In this document: positions 49,641 through 62,419 of the stretch, piece after piece
Position numbering within the stretch: position 1 is the stretch's first letter
How the letters are laid out: the number at the start of each line of letters is the position of its first letter
DNA from: Dipteris shenzhenensis
Lineage: Eukaryota; Polypodiophyta; Polypodiopsida; Gleicheniales
Direction: 5' to 3' (one strand)
NCBI GenBank assembly: GCA_047967505.1
Contig: CM106540.1
Length of the DNA: 64,000 nucleotides
Translations under genes and position numbers: made by a program
The notes under the pieces: generated by a model
Seen by the model: only the letters and a program-made list of their open reading frames with translations
What the model was told of the DNA's origin: nothing
Databases searched by the model: none

Positions 49641-50295
49641 TGATCATTCCAATCAAACTTTTTGAATAGAGAGTTGTGCAATCTCTTTGAGATCTTGATT
49701 GAGGGGCAAGGTTCCTATTCCTTCGATGCTCATCGTTCCAACACCATCGCCACTAGAGGGGGGGTCGCTCTTGCCCTCTTAGCCCCTCTGCATCGGTGGA
49801 AATAAGGGGGAGCTTGCTCCTACCCATTGGTTGCAATGTCAAAACAAAAACTGTTATGCTCAAGCTGAGATAACATGAACTCGGAAGGGTCAGTGGACAT
49901 TTTCCTTTAGAGGACCAACTATTGTATTTTATTTTTTATAGTGCTTCAAGTATATGGTTAAAGGAATCAATGTCAAGGTCCTTGGTGAGGGCGAATTGGC
50001 ACTAACTAGATGGTTCTAAGGTCAGGGGCCTAGGTCGACCACAATGTGTAATTGCCAAGGGGCAAATGGAATTATACTCCAAGAGAGGGGTAAAAGGTGT
50101 ACCAAAGGGTGGCCCTGGGAATGTGACATGTGGCCTGCGGAACCATCTAGGAAGTTGTGGGCTTTGTGCACAGCTTGCAGATGAAATAACGTGGGAATTG
50201 GAATCGTGCTTGTTGTCACGAAGGTTGGTTGGGAGGAACAAAGTAGTGTCATTGCCCATGATAAGTTTGGAATTGTGATGCTCGTTCATTTCAAT

Positions 50296-50307
50296 TGGTA
50301 TCAGAGC
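50296..50307 (+). promoter_or_regulatory. Retroelement primer-binding site-like sequence
   Basis: tggtatcagagc occurs here (context ttcaattggtatcagagcag). It would mark the end of a 5' LTR lying to its left (about 49650-50290), but no second LTR copy was found. It may belong to the decayed gypsy element at 51540-55440. Confidence 0.5.
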
Positions 50308-50320
50308 AGAGTCTATCCTC

Positions 50321-51220
50321 ATAGACGAAATATCTTTGGTCGGGATAAACACACTCCTCGCAGCGGACATGCGAATGCGCGAAATAAAACATAATCACAA
50401 TGAACCGTTCGGCGGGGTCGACGTGATTCTTTGCGGCGACCTTTGCTAGGCGAGCCCACTAAAGGACTCCTGGATATTCTCGGAGCAATCAACAACAGCA
50501 ATGATCGGTTTGGTTTGGAGAACATATATTAAGTACCACCAACTGGAACAACCGATGCGCCAAGATAACAAGGTGTTCTTGGAGATACTCAATAGAATCA
50601 GAACAAAAACACAAACCCACCAAGATGTATTAACTGCTTAAATAGAGCACACCTCAAAAGGCCACCTGACAGAAACAACATACCACACTTATTTTACACG
50701 AACAACGCAAAGAACCAACACAACCAAAGCATATTCGACAGCCTACCATATCAACCATCAGCTGTTTGGCGTTGCATTTCGTGGCAGCGTCAGGTACATG
50801 TCGGTTGTTACTCTGCTTCACTACAAGTTTATTGACTCATGGTGCACGAAGTTTCCCAAATCAAAACTTTTGCTGAATTCCTTTCTAACATACATGACCT
50901 GCAAGAATATTCCCTTGGCAAAAAATCCATCGTGAAGCTACCCCTTGAACAATTACATAGGCTTGCTCTATTCTTCTACTACCTGTGAGTGCAGATGTTC
51001 ACCGCCAACAGCACAATTGGTCAAGAATATCGTGGAAGTCAACATTCGCCGTGAACGTTCCCCTCTTTTTATCTTCCTACACACGGATGATGCAATCCCC
51101 GTACATGACGGAATCCCGTTTTTTTCCATCCATACATTGACGAAACTAGACATGACTCGACGGAAAACCACTTTGGAGGCACTTTTGAGTGGATTTGGTT
51201 ATCTCGAAGTGACTTAGTAT
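50321..51220 (+). pseudogene. Second Helentron helicase fragment
   Basis: Begins abruptly with Walker B, IDEISLVGINTLLAADMRMR, then PFGGVDVILCGDL. After a TAG comes LEQPMRQDNKVFLEILNRIR, then in another frame PHLFYTNNAKNQHNQSIFDS, motifs of the Pif1 helicase C-terminal half. Sequence beyond about 50780 is only weakly similar. It is related to, but not a copy of, the minus-strand Helentron, and covers part of what that one lacks. Confidence 0.75.
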
Positions 51221-51539
51221 CGAATTGAGGGAATTAGGGAGCTGGACATAGAATTTTGGGCCAAAGAGCTCTCTATTTCCTTACGCATTTGAGTTGTTTA
51301 AGTTTTGAAATTTTATTATGCATTTGAAGTGTGGGTTTGGTTATTTCCCGTTGCTTTAGATTGCAAGAATTTCCCTAGTACAGGAAAAGAGTATTAGCTT
51401 TGGTTGTGAATCCTTTGGGTTATGCTTGTATAGCGGTTGTTTTGAACATTTGGAGTTTATAGTTTATAGTTGGAGGTTATGATTTCCAATTGCAAATACA
51501 GTTTTAGGCGGTGTTTGTTTTATAACACATCCCCACTTT

Positions 51540-54500
51540 ATGGACAAAGGCAAAGCTATAGTGATGGAAGTTGAAGAAGAGGCTTCAAGGGTGGATCCCG
51601 TAGAGTCAGGAGTCCGACTGATCCCACAAGTGTCGCGCCCAACGGTTCATACATTGTCTAGTAGAATTGCTTTATTAGAGGATGCCTTACAACAGATTCT
51701 GACTCAACAACTGCAAGCACACGTAAGGCAATCCGAGCTTAGAAAAATGGTTCACAGTATGTCTACTAGACCATCCCATGAGGAAAAAGGTAAAGCTCCA
51801 ATGGAGCCTGAAACTAGTGTTCATACGGTCGAGCCTAGAAGGGCTAAGGTACCTAATATTGCCAATTATAGGCCAGAAAAAAATTTTGGTTGGATGTCCG
51901 ATCGTTGTTCTGATGTCATAGACTCCTGGTTGCACAAATGGGAGAACGAGGCTTTCGCCATTTGTGAAATCAAGAATGACGTGAAGAAATCCACGAGGCC
52001 ACCCACATGTTTAATGACGCAGCAGATAGATGGTGGATAAAACAACAGAGGGATGGAGTGGCATCCGCTACTTGGGAGGGGTTCAAGAAAGAATTTAGAA
52101 AACACTTCTAGCTTCCTGACGAAGCATCCTAAGATTGGGATCAGTATAGAAACCTTTGTCAGATAAATTTATCAGTGGATGAATACACTGATAAATTCAA
52201 AGAATGTGTAATGAAGGTTTATGAACCTCTTCCTCGGTCTCGGTACAGGTAAAGGATTTTATTTTCGTACTGAATAATAGAACCAAGATGGAAGTTCGGG
52301 CCAAGTACGCGAATACTATAGATGAAGCAATTGCCATAGCCTTGAACTATGAGGATGCCAAAGGAAACAAACCAAGTGGGTTTGTGCAAGATGGGACTCG
52401 GTATGAGTACCCGAAGAAAAGTGGGTTTAAGAAGAAGTAGGTTAGCAAGGGAGTGTCTCACAGCCTAATGGCCAAGCCAAGCAGGCAAAGCCAGTTGAGA
52501 CTCCTAAACCAAGTACCACCATTGGGGGTGAAAAGAAAAGTAACTCCAATGGTAGCCCAGGCTTGGTCAAAATATTCTTTAACCCTAGAGCAAAAAGAGA
52601 AAGCGAGGAGAGAAGGCTTGTGTTTTAGATGCCTTCAGCCTCATTAGTGGAAAGATTGTCCACGAAACAAGGATCGTCGGATGGCTGAGATGGTGATTTC
52701 AGAGTCGACCTAGAGATGGAGGGAAGTCCTAGAGCAGAACAGATGCAGCTTCAGCTAGCCGGATCTTCTTAGAGGTCAGGGCTTGTTGTGTTATGCGTGT
52801 CTGTTGCTAAGCTAGTAAACAGTGCACCTGACAATATCCTATCAAAGCCCGTAGCAACGGGGTATATAACACTTTAGCGATACGGATTTAATTAAGATGA
52901 AGGGGCAAGTGGCCAATCATGATGTTATTGTGTTGTTTGACTCAGCATCAACGCACAATGTAATTAACTCCAAGCTCGTAAAGAGGCTGAAATTAAAGAC
53001 TAGCCCAACTAACTATGCATATACAGTCAGGATTGCAAATGGAAGTTCAACTGAAGTATGGGACCAAAGGGTTGCCCAGTTAGTACTTCAAATTCAAGAC
53101 TATGCGGAGAAGCTAGATTACGAAATGACCAGGCTTGCTCACACAGATATAGCCCTGGAAAAGGCTTGGCATTCTAAGAAGAATCCAGCCATAGATTGGA
53201 AAAAACACATTTATTTGTTCAAGATGAACGATGTGCATGCAAGGTGAAAAGGATTTGCCTCAGGGACCATTAGTTCCATAAAGAAAGTTCAAAAAATCAA
53301 GAAGACTTTTTGTTTCTTTGTTCAGCACCGGTAGAGCCGATAGATGGTACCTCGGCTAGCACTGATGTTACCCAAGATGGGGAGATGGTCAAGTTGGCTG
53401 ATCAAATAACAAAGGAGTTCTCTGACTGTTTTAGGGATGAGTTACCTTATGGGTTACATCCAGAGCGGAATGTTCAGCATGAGATTGAACTTATCCCCGG
53501 GGCAAAACCTATAAATAGGCCTCCTTATACATTAGGTTTTACTGAAGAAGCTGAGGTGCGAAGACAACTGGAAGAATACCTCAAGCTGGGGCCGATTCAA
53601 CCCATTTTCTCACCTTTTGCTTCGCCAGTGATATTAAAGAAAAAGAAAGACGATATGTTCCGCCTTTGTATAGATTACAGAGCACTGAATAATATCACTG
53701 TTAAGCATATGTATCCGATGGCTTGGATCGAGGACTTGCTAGATGAATTACATGGAGTCATAATTTTTAACAAGATAGATCTTAAGTGCGGTTACCATCA
53801 GATCCGTATTAGAGACGAGGATGTGAATAAAACTGCTTTTAGAAGCAGGTTTGGACAATATGAGTTTTTGGTAATGCCATTTGGACTTACCAATGCTCCA
53901 GCTAGATTCATCATGCCTATGAATGATTTACTACACCCGTATATCGAGAAGTTTGCAGTACATTTTATTACGATATTCTTGTTTTCAGCAAAAGTATTGC
54001 TGAGTATCGCGAACACTTAAGAATAGTATTTAATACTTGAAGAAAGCCAGTCTATATGTAAATGAAAAGAAAATTGTATTGTGCTTGGTAAGACTTGAAT
54101 ATTTAGGACTCATTATTACTCATGAGGGGGTGGAAATGGATCCAAAGAAAGTGGCTGCGATACTGACTTGGCCTTTCCCTCAGAGTTTGACCGCTTTGCA
54201 AACATTCTTGGGATTTGTCCAATTTTATCGGAGGCATTTCAAATGATATTCCGAGATAGTATCGCCATTGATTGATCTGACCTCAGATAAAGTACCTTTT
54301 ATATGGGGACACAATCAACAAGAAAGTTTTAAGGCCATAAAACAAGTTGTGGTCTTAGGACCGATGTTAAAAATAGTTGATCCCTGATGCAAGTGGCATT
54401 GTTGTTGGAGCAGTTCTCCTCCAAGAGCGAAGGCAAGTAGCCTTTGAAAGCAAGAAGCTTTCTCCCTCTCAACGAAATTGGCCAACTCATGAATTAGAGT

Positions 54501-55440
54501 TGTCTGCCGTTGTCCATGCTTTGAAAACATGGAGACATTATTTGTATGGATCAGAGTTTTATGTTGATGTTAATCATGATACTCTAAAATATTTATGTAA
54601 ACAACCTGACTTGAGAGGCCGCCAAGCTAGGTGGGCAGAACTCATGCAAGAGTTTAATATGATTATTTGGTACTTAAGAGGGAAGAAAAATAAAGTTGCT
54701 GATGTGTTGTCACGCATTATGCATAATATGAGTTTCACAGTATTGGAGAGTGCTCTAATGGACGAGATTAGAGAAACTCAAAAGGTGGACAAGTTCGTCC
54801 AAAGCCTTTGGCCTAAGACTTATGTGCTTAAACCCGAGGGAAAGGATGACTTGGCATCCAGAAAAGGCCAAACTTATGCAAGATATACCATAGGGGATGG
54901 TATGCTGAAAAGAAATGGTGAGGTAGTAGTACCTAATCAGAATGGTCTTAGGCAAAGAGTCATTCAACAGTGCCATGATAGCCTATGTGTGGGACATCTT
55001 GGAGTCGAGAAGACATATAATCTCGCAAAACAAGATTTCTTTTGGCGAGAAACATATTCATGAATATGTGATGTCGTTTTTCGTGTCACATGAGTAAGGT
55101 AGAGCGGGTGAAGCCACCTGGCGTTTTACAACCCTTGGAAATACCACTAGGTAGGTGGGAGAGCATTTCCATGGACTTTATAGTAGGTCTGCCTACGATA
55201 CAAGGTGGATATGATTCTATCCTTGTGGTGGTTGATCGTCTTACCAAGATGGCTCACTTCATTCCCACTAGGGAATCTGTCAGTGCCCCGCACGTAGCGT
55301 ATTTGTTTATTAAACATGTATTTCGTCTGCATGGATTACCCAAATCCATAGTGTCAGACAGGGATGTTAAATTTACCAGTCATTTTTTGTGTGCTGTGTT
55401 TGAGGTACTAAGGACTGAGTTGGAAATGAGTAACATACGC
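51540..55440 (+). pseudogene. Ty3/gypsy gag-pol, decayed
   Basis: Gag from 51540 (WHKWENEAF-like region, RWWIKQQRDGVASATWEGF, DWDQYRNLCQINLSVDEYTD), zinc knuckle CFRCLQPH near 52640, protease LFDSASTHNVI (52950; Gly of DSG replaced), RT from 53310 (KKKKDDMFRLCIDYRALNN, KIDLKCGYHQIRI, FGLTNAPARF). The YxDD box is reduced to YYD-ILVFS in a shifted frame near 53970. Then RNase H (PDASG, HELELSAVVHALKTWRHYL), the integrase zinc region (HDSLCVGHLGVEKTY) and core (MDFIVGLPTIQGGYDSI, VSDRDVKF), lost at about 55430. Stops at 52109, 52130, 52438 and 52645 fall at Gln-compatible sites. Confidence 0.9.
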
Positions 55441-55479
55441 TTCAGCCTCCACTGCAAGCATATGGACTATCAATGACCT

Positions 55480-56700
55480 CGACGCTTCAACCAACAAGCA
55501 AGTTACAGGCACGCAACCACGCCACTAGCTTCGTCATCGATTCGCATGCACAACTGCAACTACAAGCCAACCCAACGGCCAGCGCCTTAACATGTCCAAC
55601 GAACTCAACGGCCTTTGTCCACAAATGCACAACCAAACACAAACGAACTTCATCAACTGACTAGCGAACAGGGAGCCATCCACACACACAGTAGTGAGCC
55701 AAACGAGCTCCAACCGATAGCCTCACACTTCCGTGGCCTCCATCTAACCTACAATCGACTCAAGCTGACACCAACGAGTTCAACAGCCCGACACCAGTGA
55801 CGTTCATCGCCAATGTCACAACACCTCAACAGACTACTACAAACGTTCCAACCACAAGCTGGCCTCCAACAACCTCAAGTAGTAGCTCCATCCACTCGCC
55901 AACCAGAAGCTCCAATACAATGCCTACAACGATACAATCGACTAACAGCTCGACCAAAGTAACGCGACTCCAACAATCAACGTCTCACATTAGCGCTACT
56001 CACCACAACAATGAATCAATCCAAAGCAATGCAACGACTTCACGCAACGCCTCACAAGGTCCTACGCTGCAGCGCGACAAATTCTCACTAATATTGACAA
56101 AATCTTTCGAAGATTCCTAGGATCTAATCTTACCAAAGCTTGGCCTCAAACTTGACACGCTGCCGCTTGGTAACCACCTCAGGGCTTGGTTAGTCTAGTG
56201 ACACATGGCATCTTATCTGCCACGTGGGGTTATTTGGCACGTCAACAGGGCCGACGCTGCTACCACATCATCAACTAACCTCATTGGCCACGTTAACGAC
56301 TCACGTCAACAAGCCATGTCATTTGCCCAACTCATCTGCCACGTCACCCCGAGGCCATGTCAGTAGAACTTATCTTGCCACATCAATAGGCCTCTGCCTC
56401 TCCCACGTCAGCACAGTTGGATAGTGACATGTCACCACAACCACGTCATCACGGTTGGATAGTGACATGTCAGTAGACCTCTGCCTCTCCCACGTCAACA
56501 CGGTTGGATAGTGACACGTCACCACAACCACGTCATCAGTCACTCATCAATACCACATCATCAATGGCCACCTCAGCAATGCCACGTCATCTGCACAATC
56601 AACATGCCATGTCATCACAAAGCGCCACATAGGCACAGTTATAATCAACACGTGAACACATAGTGGCACATCACCACATGCCACATCATCCATTTTTACT
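55480..56700. other. C/A-rich low-complexity region with ACGTCA motifs
   Basis: Strong strand asymmetry (plus strand rich in C and A, poor in G). It gives spurious Thr/Ser/Gln-rich frames. 56216-56600 contains about nine cacgtca motifs, and 56391-56560 has a tandem duplication with period 87 bp. It begins where gypsy integrase similarity stops. Confidence 0.7.
56391..56560. repeat. 87-bp tandem duplication
   Basis: cctctgcctctcccacgtca recurs at 56391 and 56478, each followed by cacggttggatagtgaca-like text. Confidence 0.85.
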
Positions 56701-57709
56701 CTTCCATGGACTAAGTGTTATACAAATTTCAAATGCCCATATCTTTTGATCCAGAAGGAATTTTGAGATGATGCAAAAACCAAAAATGATCGGCAGATCG
56801 TGCTCACACGTAGTGAGCACCTCAAACCGGCATTCTGACTGATGCACATGTCAGAAACTTTCAATCCTCGTCATCGAAACCACCTCCTAATCCATTGCAG
56901 CGACCCAACACATAAAAATGAACGAACTAAAATTCATTTTGCTACATTTTCCGCTTCAACGCGTAGTCTAGCACATAGGTGAGGAGATGGGCTGGCTAGG
57001 CGTCGAGTGAGCACACGATTGCTCAGAGATTGAGGGCAGAGAGGCTTTTGGCTAAGCAGGTGCTTTATGAGCAAGAGAAGTGCCGGGTGTTGACAATGAT
57101 CACGTGCATGAAGGGCTGTTGCTCTTGTTGGGAGGTTCAGAACTTGGCCGTGGGATATCAAGTGCAAGGGCTTGGAGTAGATGCACTATGAACGCTCCAT
57201 GATGACGACCTTTGTTGCATAGCTTTGATCACATGACAGAGAAGGGTGACAGGAGTGGTGCAGAAGAACGACGGGTTGATCATCAAGTGTCGACTGCGGC
57301 TCTTGAGAGTCTGGGATACCTTGTATGAGAAGAGCGTGTTCGTGGCTGGTGTGGGAGAAGCCGCGACTAGAGGCTATCATAGCATAAAGAGATGAGAGAT
57401 AACGGAGGAGTTGCATCGAAAGCACAGACTGGATATACATGTAAAGAGGTTGGTGGAGAATTCATGGTCTGAGGCGAATCTGTTTACTCGGATGGGGCTG
57501 GATGGCATGGGTGCTCTACGAGTGGAGCACTTGTGTGGCTACTTTAATCTCCCTTACGAGATGGACGTTGTGGTATTAGCTGAGGCTAATGTGTGGGGAG
57601 CTCCTGTCTGGTCGTGGGTGTCATAATATATAAGGTGGGTTTAGAGTGAGCAGGAGAATAGCTATGAGGTAGATATTATAGCTTGAAGGCAAAGATGAGC
57701 AAAGAATGG

Positions 57710-58101
57710 TGGGCTGCATCATTTCTAGTGTTTGTTGATGAACTGGGGAAAGATATAATAAATTTCTGATTGTGGCCATCTTGTGGATTGATGTCTTGAA
57801 AAGTTATGAAGTAAGTCATCATGTGGGTTGTGGGTTGGATGTATTTTGAAGCTGATTGCTCTCTGAGTTGTTGAGGGAAGAAGTCCACTTGTCTTGAGCT
57901 GTGTAGACTTTGGGGTTTTTTAAAAGTTGTTTGGCTTCCAGAGTCAATGTGGCCAGAGTCAATGTGCTGAATGTAGAGGTGTGTAGAGACAAGGATGTTG
58001 AATGAATGTCTTTTACCTTGTGATTGTGCTATTCAGTTGTTTTAAATGTGGATGAGGGTGGCTGTGAAGGCGGATTAGGCTCTACTGCTTTTGTCCATCC
58101 A
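57710..58101 (+). repeat. 5' LTR of the gag-only element
   Basis: 392 bp. Matches 62420-62794 apart from point changes and a 20-bp indel (atcttgtggattgatgtctt present here only). Confidence 0.85.
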
Positions 58102-58189
58102 CGTTTTGGTGCCTCCACGCAGGACTGTGCACTTCAGTTTACAAGTGTGAAGCTGTGCAGTCAGCTGTAGTATTGAAGAGCTGAGAGAG

Positions 58190-60226
58190 ATGGCACAGGA
58201 CTTTCCAGAGTTTTGGGGACTGCCATATGAAAATGCAACTAGATCGATTGATGTAGGGCATCGAGAGAAGAGCATCCCCTTCTTTCGTTACACGGTCAGT
58301 AATGCCAGGAGATTTCAGCTCAGTGATAGAGGTTGGAGACCTTCCAGAGTTCCTCATTGGGAGACATTTGATATGACTGCGGATCTGCAGAGGTGCTTCT
58401 GGAGGAGACTCTGGAAATCCCACAGGAATAGAAAGATCACTCTTTTCTTTTGGCTTTCTATCCATGGTGGGTTTGCAGTGAACCTTTGGAGATCCAAGTT
58501 CGGAGGCGACCCTACTTGCCCTCGTTGCCTCTCTGCTTCGGAGTCTATTCAGCATTGTTTATGGGATTGCAGACAGGCGAGGATGATTTGGATGGGGGTA
58601 GCCAGGATTTTCAGTCACTTTGCCCACCCCCCATTCTTTATGACATGGGGCTCAGTGGCTTGGCTTTCTCTTACAGGGCCTCAAGTATTCTATGAGATAC
58701 TTGACTCCTCTTGGGCCATTTTGGTTTGACGTCATCAGATTGAGTCCTGTTCGTTGGATGTGGTACCACACCTTCCTTTTACAGATGTACATGTCTCGGT
58801 GGATACTTCTTGGGAGATTTTAGCGAGCATTGCATCCTGGCATATCTAGAGGGCCAGATGTATAGAGGCTATGGAGGGTACTCAGGTTCATCCCTCGCAC
58901 ACTTTGGCTAGTATTTGGATAGATACCGTACATACTTTGATGGCCATATGGATGAGGATACAGGGAGACTCCCGTGCAGCCTCAGCTAGGAGGGCTTCCT
59001 TCTTCAGGGAATAAAAGAACTCTCCTTTCTTCTGTGAGACTCTTACAGGGTTGAGGTGGCACTTTCAACCTCAGCCTTGGTTGTTTTCCACCTCACTTTG
59101 AGGGGGTTTTATTTATCCTCATGATTTCATGATGTTGTATTTTCGCTCAGAGCTTGCTCTAGCGAGTTTCTTTCTTACTTAATAGAAGTCTCTTTTTTGG
59201 GAAAAAAAAGAAAAAATGCAACTAGATTCCTGGAAAGGATGGAATTTACAGCACTTATGAAAGATAGGGCAACCCCTGAGATTTTGTTTCAGATCATGAA
59301 TTATTGCTTGCAGGGAGATGCAAAAGCATGGCTACAGACTCAAGTGGCTACCTTCAAGACTACTCATCCTCAGCAGCAAAATCCGGAGTATACAGTGGTG
59401 AGAGCAGCCTTTCTTGCACGGTTTGCACAATCCAGGAGCCCTAATGAAGTTTGGAAAGAGCTCTGCAAAGTGAGACAGGAAGAGGAGCAGGAGGTTGACT
59501 AGTACCTGATTCACTTTGGGAGATTATGGAGTCTTTGGTGTGAAGCTCTTGTGCCAAAGGTGCCTCCTCAGATGATAAAGAGAGACCGCTTCATTTTAGG
59601 CCTGAAGCCTTCACTCCGTTTGAAGGTGGAGCTGAGGAATATCGATAGTTTTGAGGATGCTGTTAGAGTGGCCAGGGAGAAGGAGTGGAAAGTCAAGAGA
59701 CTGAGGCAGATGGACATGCATGAAGGGCCCAAAACGCTGGTTAGCAGCCCAGAAATGATCCAAGGCATATGCACAGAGAGAGCCGGTGTCTGTTCTTGTA
59801 TAGGATAATTCCCTAAAAAAGGACTTGCATGATGCTGGAGAGCTTATGAAAACACTCAGTCTAAATTAGATAGAGACTCCAGGAAGAGGCAGAGGACAGA
59901 ATAACAAGAGAGAAGCTATGGCTGGAGGAGAAGGAAGTTCAGCTGGAATAGGTAGAGGACGGGGATATATCAGCAATGTTCAATGCTGGAATTGTGGGGA
60001 GTGGGGACATATCAGCCCTCACTGTGATAAGCCAGCCAGGGCAGATGGAGATGTCTATCCTGAGCAGCAGAGAATAAATGATAGATCAAGTGATTACAGT
60101 ATGGAGGTGAAAGATCTGAATCAACTCTCTACCAGTGGTGTGAAATGGGAGGATAAGGGGAAAGGAAAGGCAATTATCCTGATCAGAATGGAGACCATAC
60201 CAGAGATTATGTCTGTACCCATGTAG
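58190..60226 (+). pseudogene. Retrotransposon gag split by a LINE insertion
   Basis: 58190-58244 (MAQDFPEFWGLPYENAT) and, after the insertion, 59228 onward (FLERMEFTALMKDRAT) join in frame across the duplicated target. Gag core: NYCLQGDAKAWLQTQV, FLARFAQSRSPNEVWKEL. TAG at 59500 interrupts before YLIHFGRLWSLW; the frame then resumes (IKRDRFILGLKPSLRLKVEL). A CCHC knuckle CWNCGEWGHISPHC lies at about 59980-60020 in a later frame. The usual plant Retrotrans_gag plus knuckle order is clear. Confidence 0.8.
58245..59212 (+). mobile_element. 5'-truncated LINE insertion
   Basis: 968 bp ending in an A-rich tail (gggaaaaaaaagaaa). Flanked by 15-bp duplications of gag sequence, aaaatgcaactagat, at 58230-58244 and 59213-59227. 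Encodes the zinc-binding end of a LINE ORF2: RKITLFFWLSIHGGFAVN, CPRCLSASESIQHCLWDC, then SPFFCETLTGLRWHF. Same family as the minus-strand LINE at 29044-30500. It reads in frame with the gag start by chance, giving a 179-codon chimeric frame. Confidence 0.93.
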
Positions 60227-60752
60227 TGCAATATGAGCTGTAGGCTAGAATTGGAAGAGGAATCTGAGGAGACAATCACAGACGAAGAGACAGAGAGTGA
60301 GACAGAGGAAGAGAGCATCTCATCAGAGGAAGAGAGTCAGTTGTCTTTACTGCTAAAGTAACCAGATGCATATAGTGTTGATGTAAGGGAGCTGGAAATC
60401 ATTACACTTATTATGAATGGAGACTTGTCAGTTGCTATGGAGGGAGTGAAGGGGTTGCTGCCACATATGGCAGAAAGGTTGAGAGCCCATTAAAGGCAGC
60501 TAAGGATAAGTCTGTGTGGGTAGTGGTAGATGATGATCATGCTCCACTGTTGTGTGATGATGTGCATATGATGGCTGGTCATGTTGCAGCAGTTATGCAG
60601 CCACTTGAAGACAAGGCTTGGAAGGAGTACATGGCTGAATGCAATCCGTTCGTGGTTGACACTGTGATTGTGCATACTGAAGGGGCTGAGATTTCAGGTT
60701 CAGCAAGTGAGGAAGAGAAAGGTGAAACTAGCAGTGAAGATGAGAGCTCAAT

Positions 60753-61454
60753 ATGTGTGACAGTGATGAAGCTGCTGTGGCTATTACTGATAAAGTAAAA
60801 GACCTGCAGTTAAAACTCTTAGTTTGGGTGGGACCAGCAAGTGTTGATTGTGTACATGCGAACTTTGATGTGTATGATAAGGTTAAGATTCAGTGTTTAC
60901 AGGAGGATGGTGATTCAGATGATGAGCTAGATTGCATTTTTAATGATGCATTGGATGATATGTTAGCATTGATCTCTTCGGAAAAGAATGTAAACACCAA
61001 TATGCATGTTGAGCTGGATGGTAGTGATAGTGTGGTTGATGATCAACTAGATGCTTTACTTGATGATACCCTCATGGATTCTGCATGTATGGTTGGTAAT
61101 GACAAGAAAATATGTACTTCTCATAACTGTTCAGAGAATGAGGATATCAGTGAGGATAGGATGCATAGCAAAGAGTGTGCTGATATGTTTGAGCATTCTT
61201 CAGGTGGGAAGGATGTTTGTTTGCTCCTGGGTGATCTTCATAATTCATGTGATGGGCTAAGTTTTGCAGCTTACAAGGTTGAGGCAATAGGGTATGTTGA
61301 GAAGTCCCTAATCACAGATTATGGGCTGGTTGTGCTCGTGAGATCTATATGTGAGGTAGTGACCTCAAAAGATGTGGCTCATGTGGAGATGAGCAAGACT
61401 CATGATACAAGTGTGATAGCTAATAGCCAATGGATAGCCAATGGACTTGTGTGA
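60753..61454 (+). CDS. Acidic orphan frame inside the gag-only element
   Basis: 233 codons, Asp/Glu-rich (GDSDDELDCIFNDALDD, DDQLDALLDDTLMDS), with no recognised domain. A shorter overlapping frame at 60514-60798 is also acidic at its end (SEEEKGETSSEDESS). They could be remnants of one product broken by a frameshift near 60750-60790. No pol motif is present. Confidence 0.4.
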   Translation: MCDSDEAAVAITDKVKDLQLKLLVWVGPASVDCVHANFDVYDKVKIQCLQEDGDSDDELDCIFNDALDDMLALISSEKNVNTNMHVELDGSDSVVDDQLDALLDDTLMDSACMVGNDKKICTSHNCSENEDISEDRMHSKECADMFEHSSGGKDVCLLLGDLHNSCDGLSFAAYKVEAIGYVEKSLITDYGLVVLVRSICEVVTSKDVAHVEMSKTHDTSVIANSQWIANGLV

Positions 61455-62419
61455 TGTCTTGGCAGGATAAGCTATGGGATCTTGGAGGCTTAGTGAGGAT
61501 GTGGGTATATGGAAGGAGCTGAAGGCTACATCAATTTGGTGTGTTGTTGATTTCTTTTGATCCAGGGGGATGGTGGATTATACATATCTGGCAGTGGAGG
61601 GTCAAAGTTATCCTTTTAATCCGGGAAAAGGAAAGCAGAGGCATAGAGTACAAGCTTGCTTTGTTTTTGATCCAGGTGGTTTGCTGATTTTTTTCTTTTA
61701 GCTACTGGACATGAATGTCACAGCAGAAGAAAAGGGGTTGCTAGAGATGTGTGGATAAAAAAGTAAATATGTTTTTCACTTGTTGCATGCTGATGGGTAG
61801 ATGCATAGCTATCTACATAGCTCATGGGTGGTGGCTTTAAGTAATGGACACCCTCATAAAGGACTCTACACTGATGTATATATTTTCTTGAGATGGTAGA
61901 TACCTCTACCGGGACTTTTGGGAGATGATGAAAAGCAGCGTGGGTGCATCAGACACTCTAGAGCGATTGGTGTGGGATGACATGCTTTTCATTGCCGTCC
62001 TGTGTCTTGTGTTTATCTTGCCATGAGTGATTTTCGATTTGTTGCAAGTTGTGTGAGCATCCATGTCATGGTCTGAGGGCTTCATGGACGTGCGGTTATA
62101 TGTGGCAATCAAGCATCAAATGCTTGCTTGAAGGTTATGTGCAAAGGTGGTGTGCCTAAGGTTGGAATATGTGCTTTAAGTGCCTTGGTCTAAGCTTTGT
62201 GGGAATCCTTGGGAGTGGTAAAAAGGCAGCATGAGATGGCTAATTAAGGTGACGTGGCTTATATTAAGAAAGGCATGCATGCATGTGGCTATGTAGAGAA
62301 GAAAAGGAAAGCTTCTAGTCGACGAGCTGGATGTAGATGGAGATGACAGCTTGCAGGAAAATTCTGGAAGGAGTTCATGGGCACACGGGAGATCATCACG
62401 CAAAGGAGGGGCTGCAGGG
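61455..62419. other. 3' internal region of the gag-only element, no gene recognised
   Basis: Short frames only. It ends in a purine-rich tract before the 3' LTR. Confidence 0.55.

Noticed and set aside
55441-56120. Thr/Ser/Gln-rich secreted or mucin-like proteins
   Set aside because: Frames arise from C/A-rich low-complexity sequence in all three plus-strand frames, with no start context or domain.
58190-58729. 179-aa protein combining gag-like and zinc-binding parts
   Set aside because: The junction is a LINE insertion with a 15-bp target duplication; the fusion is accidental.
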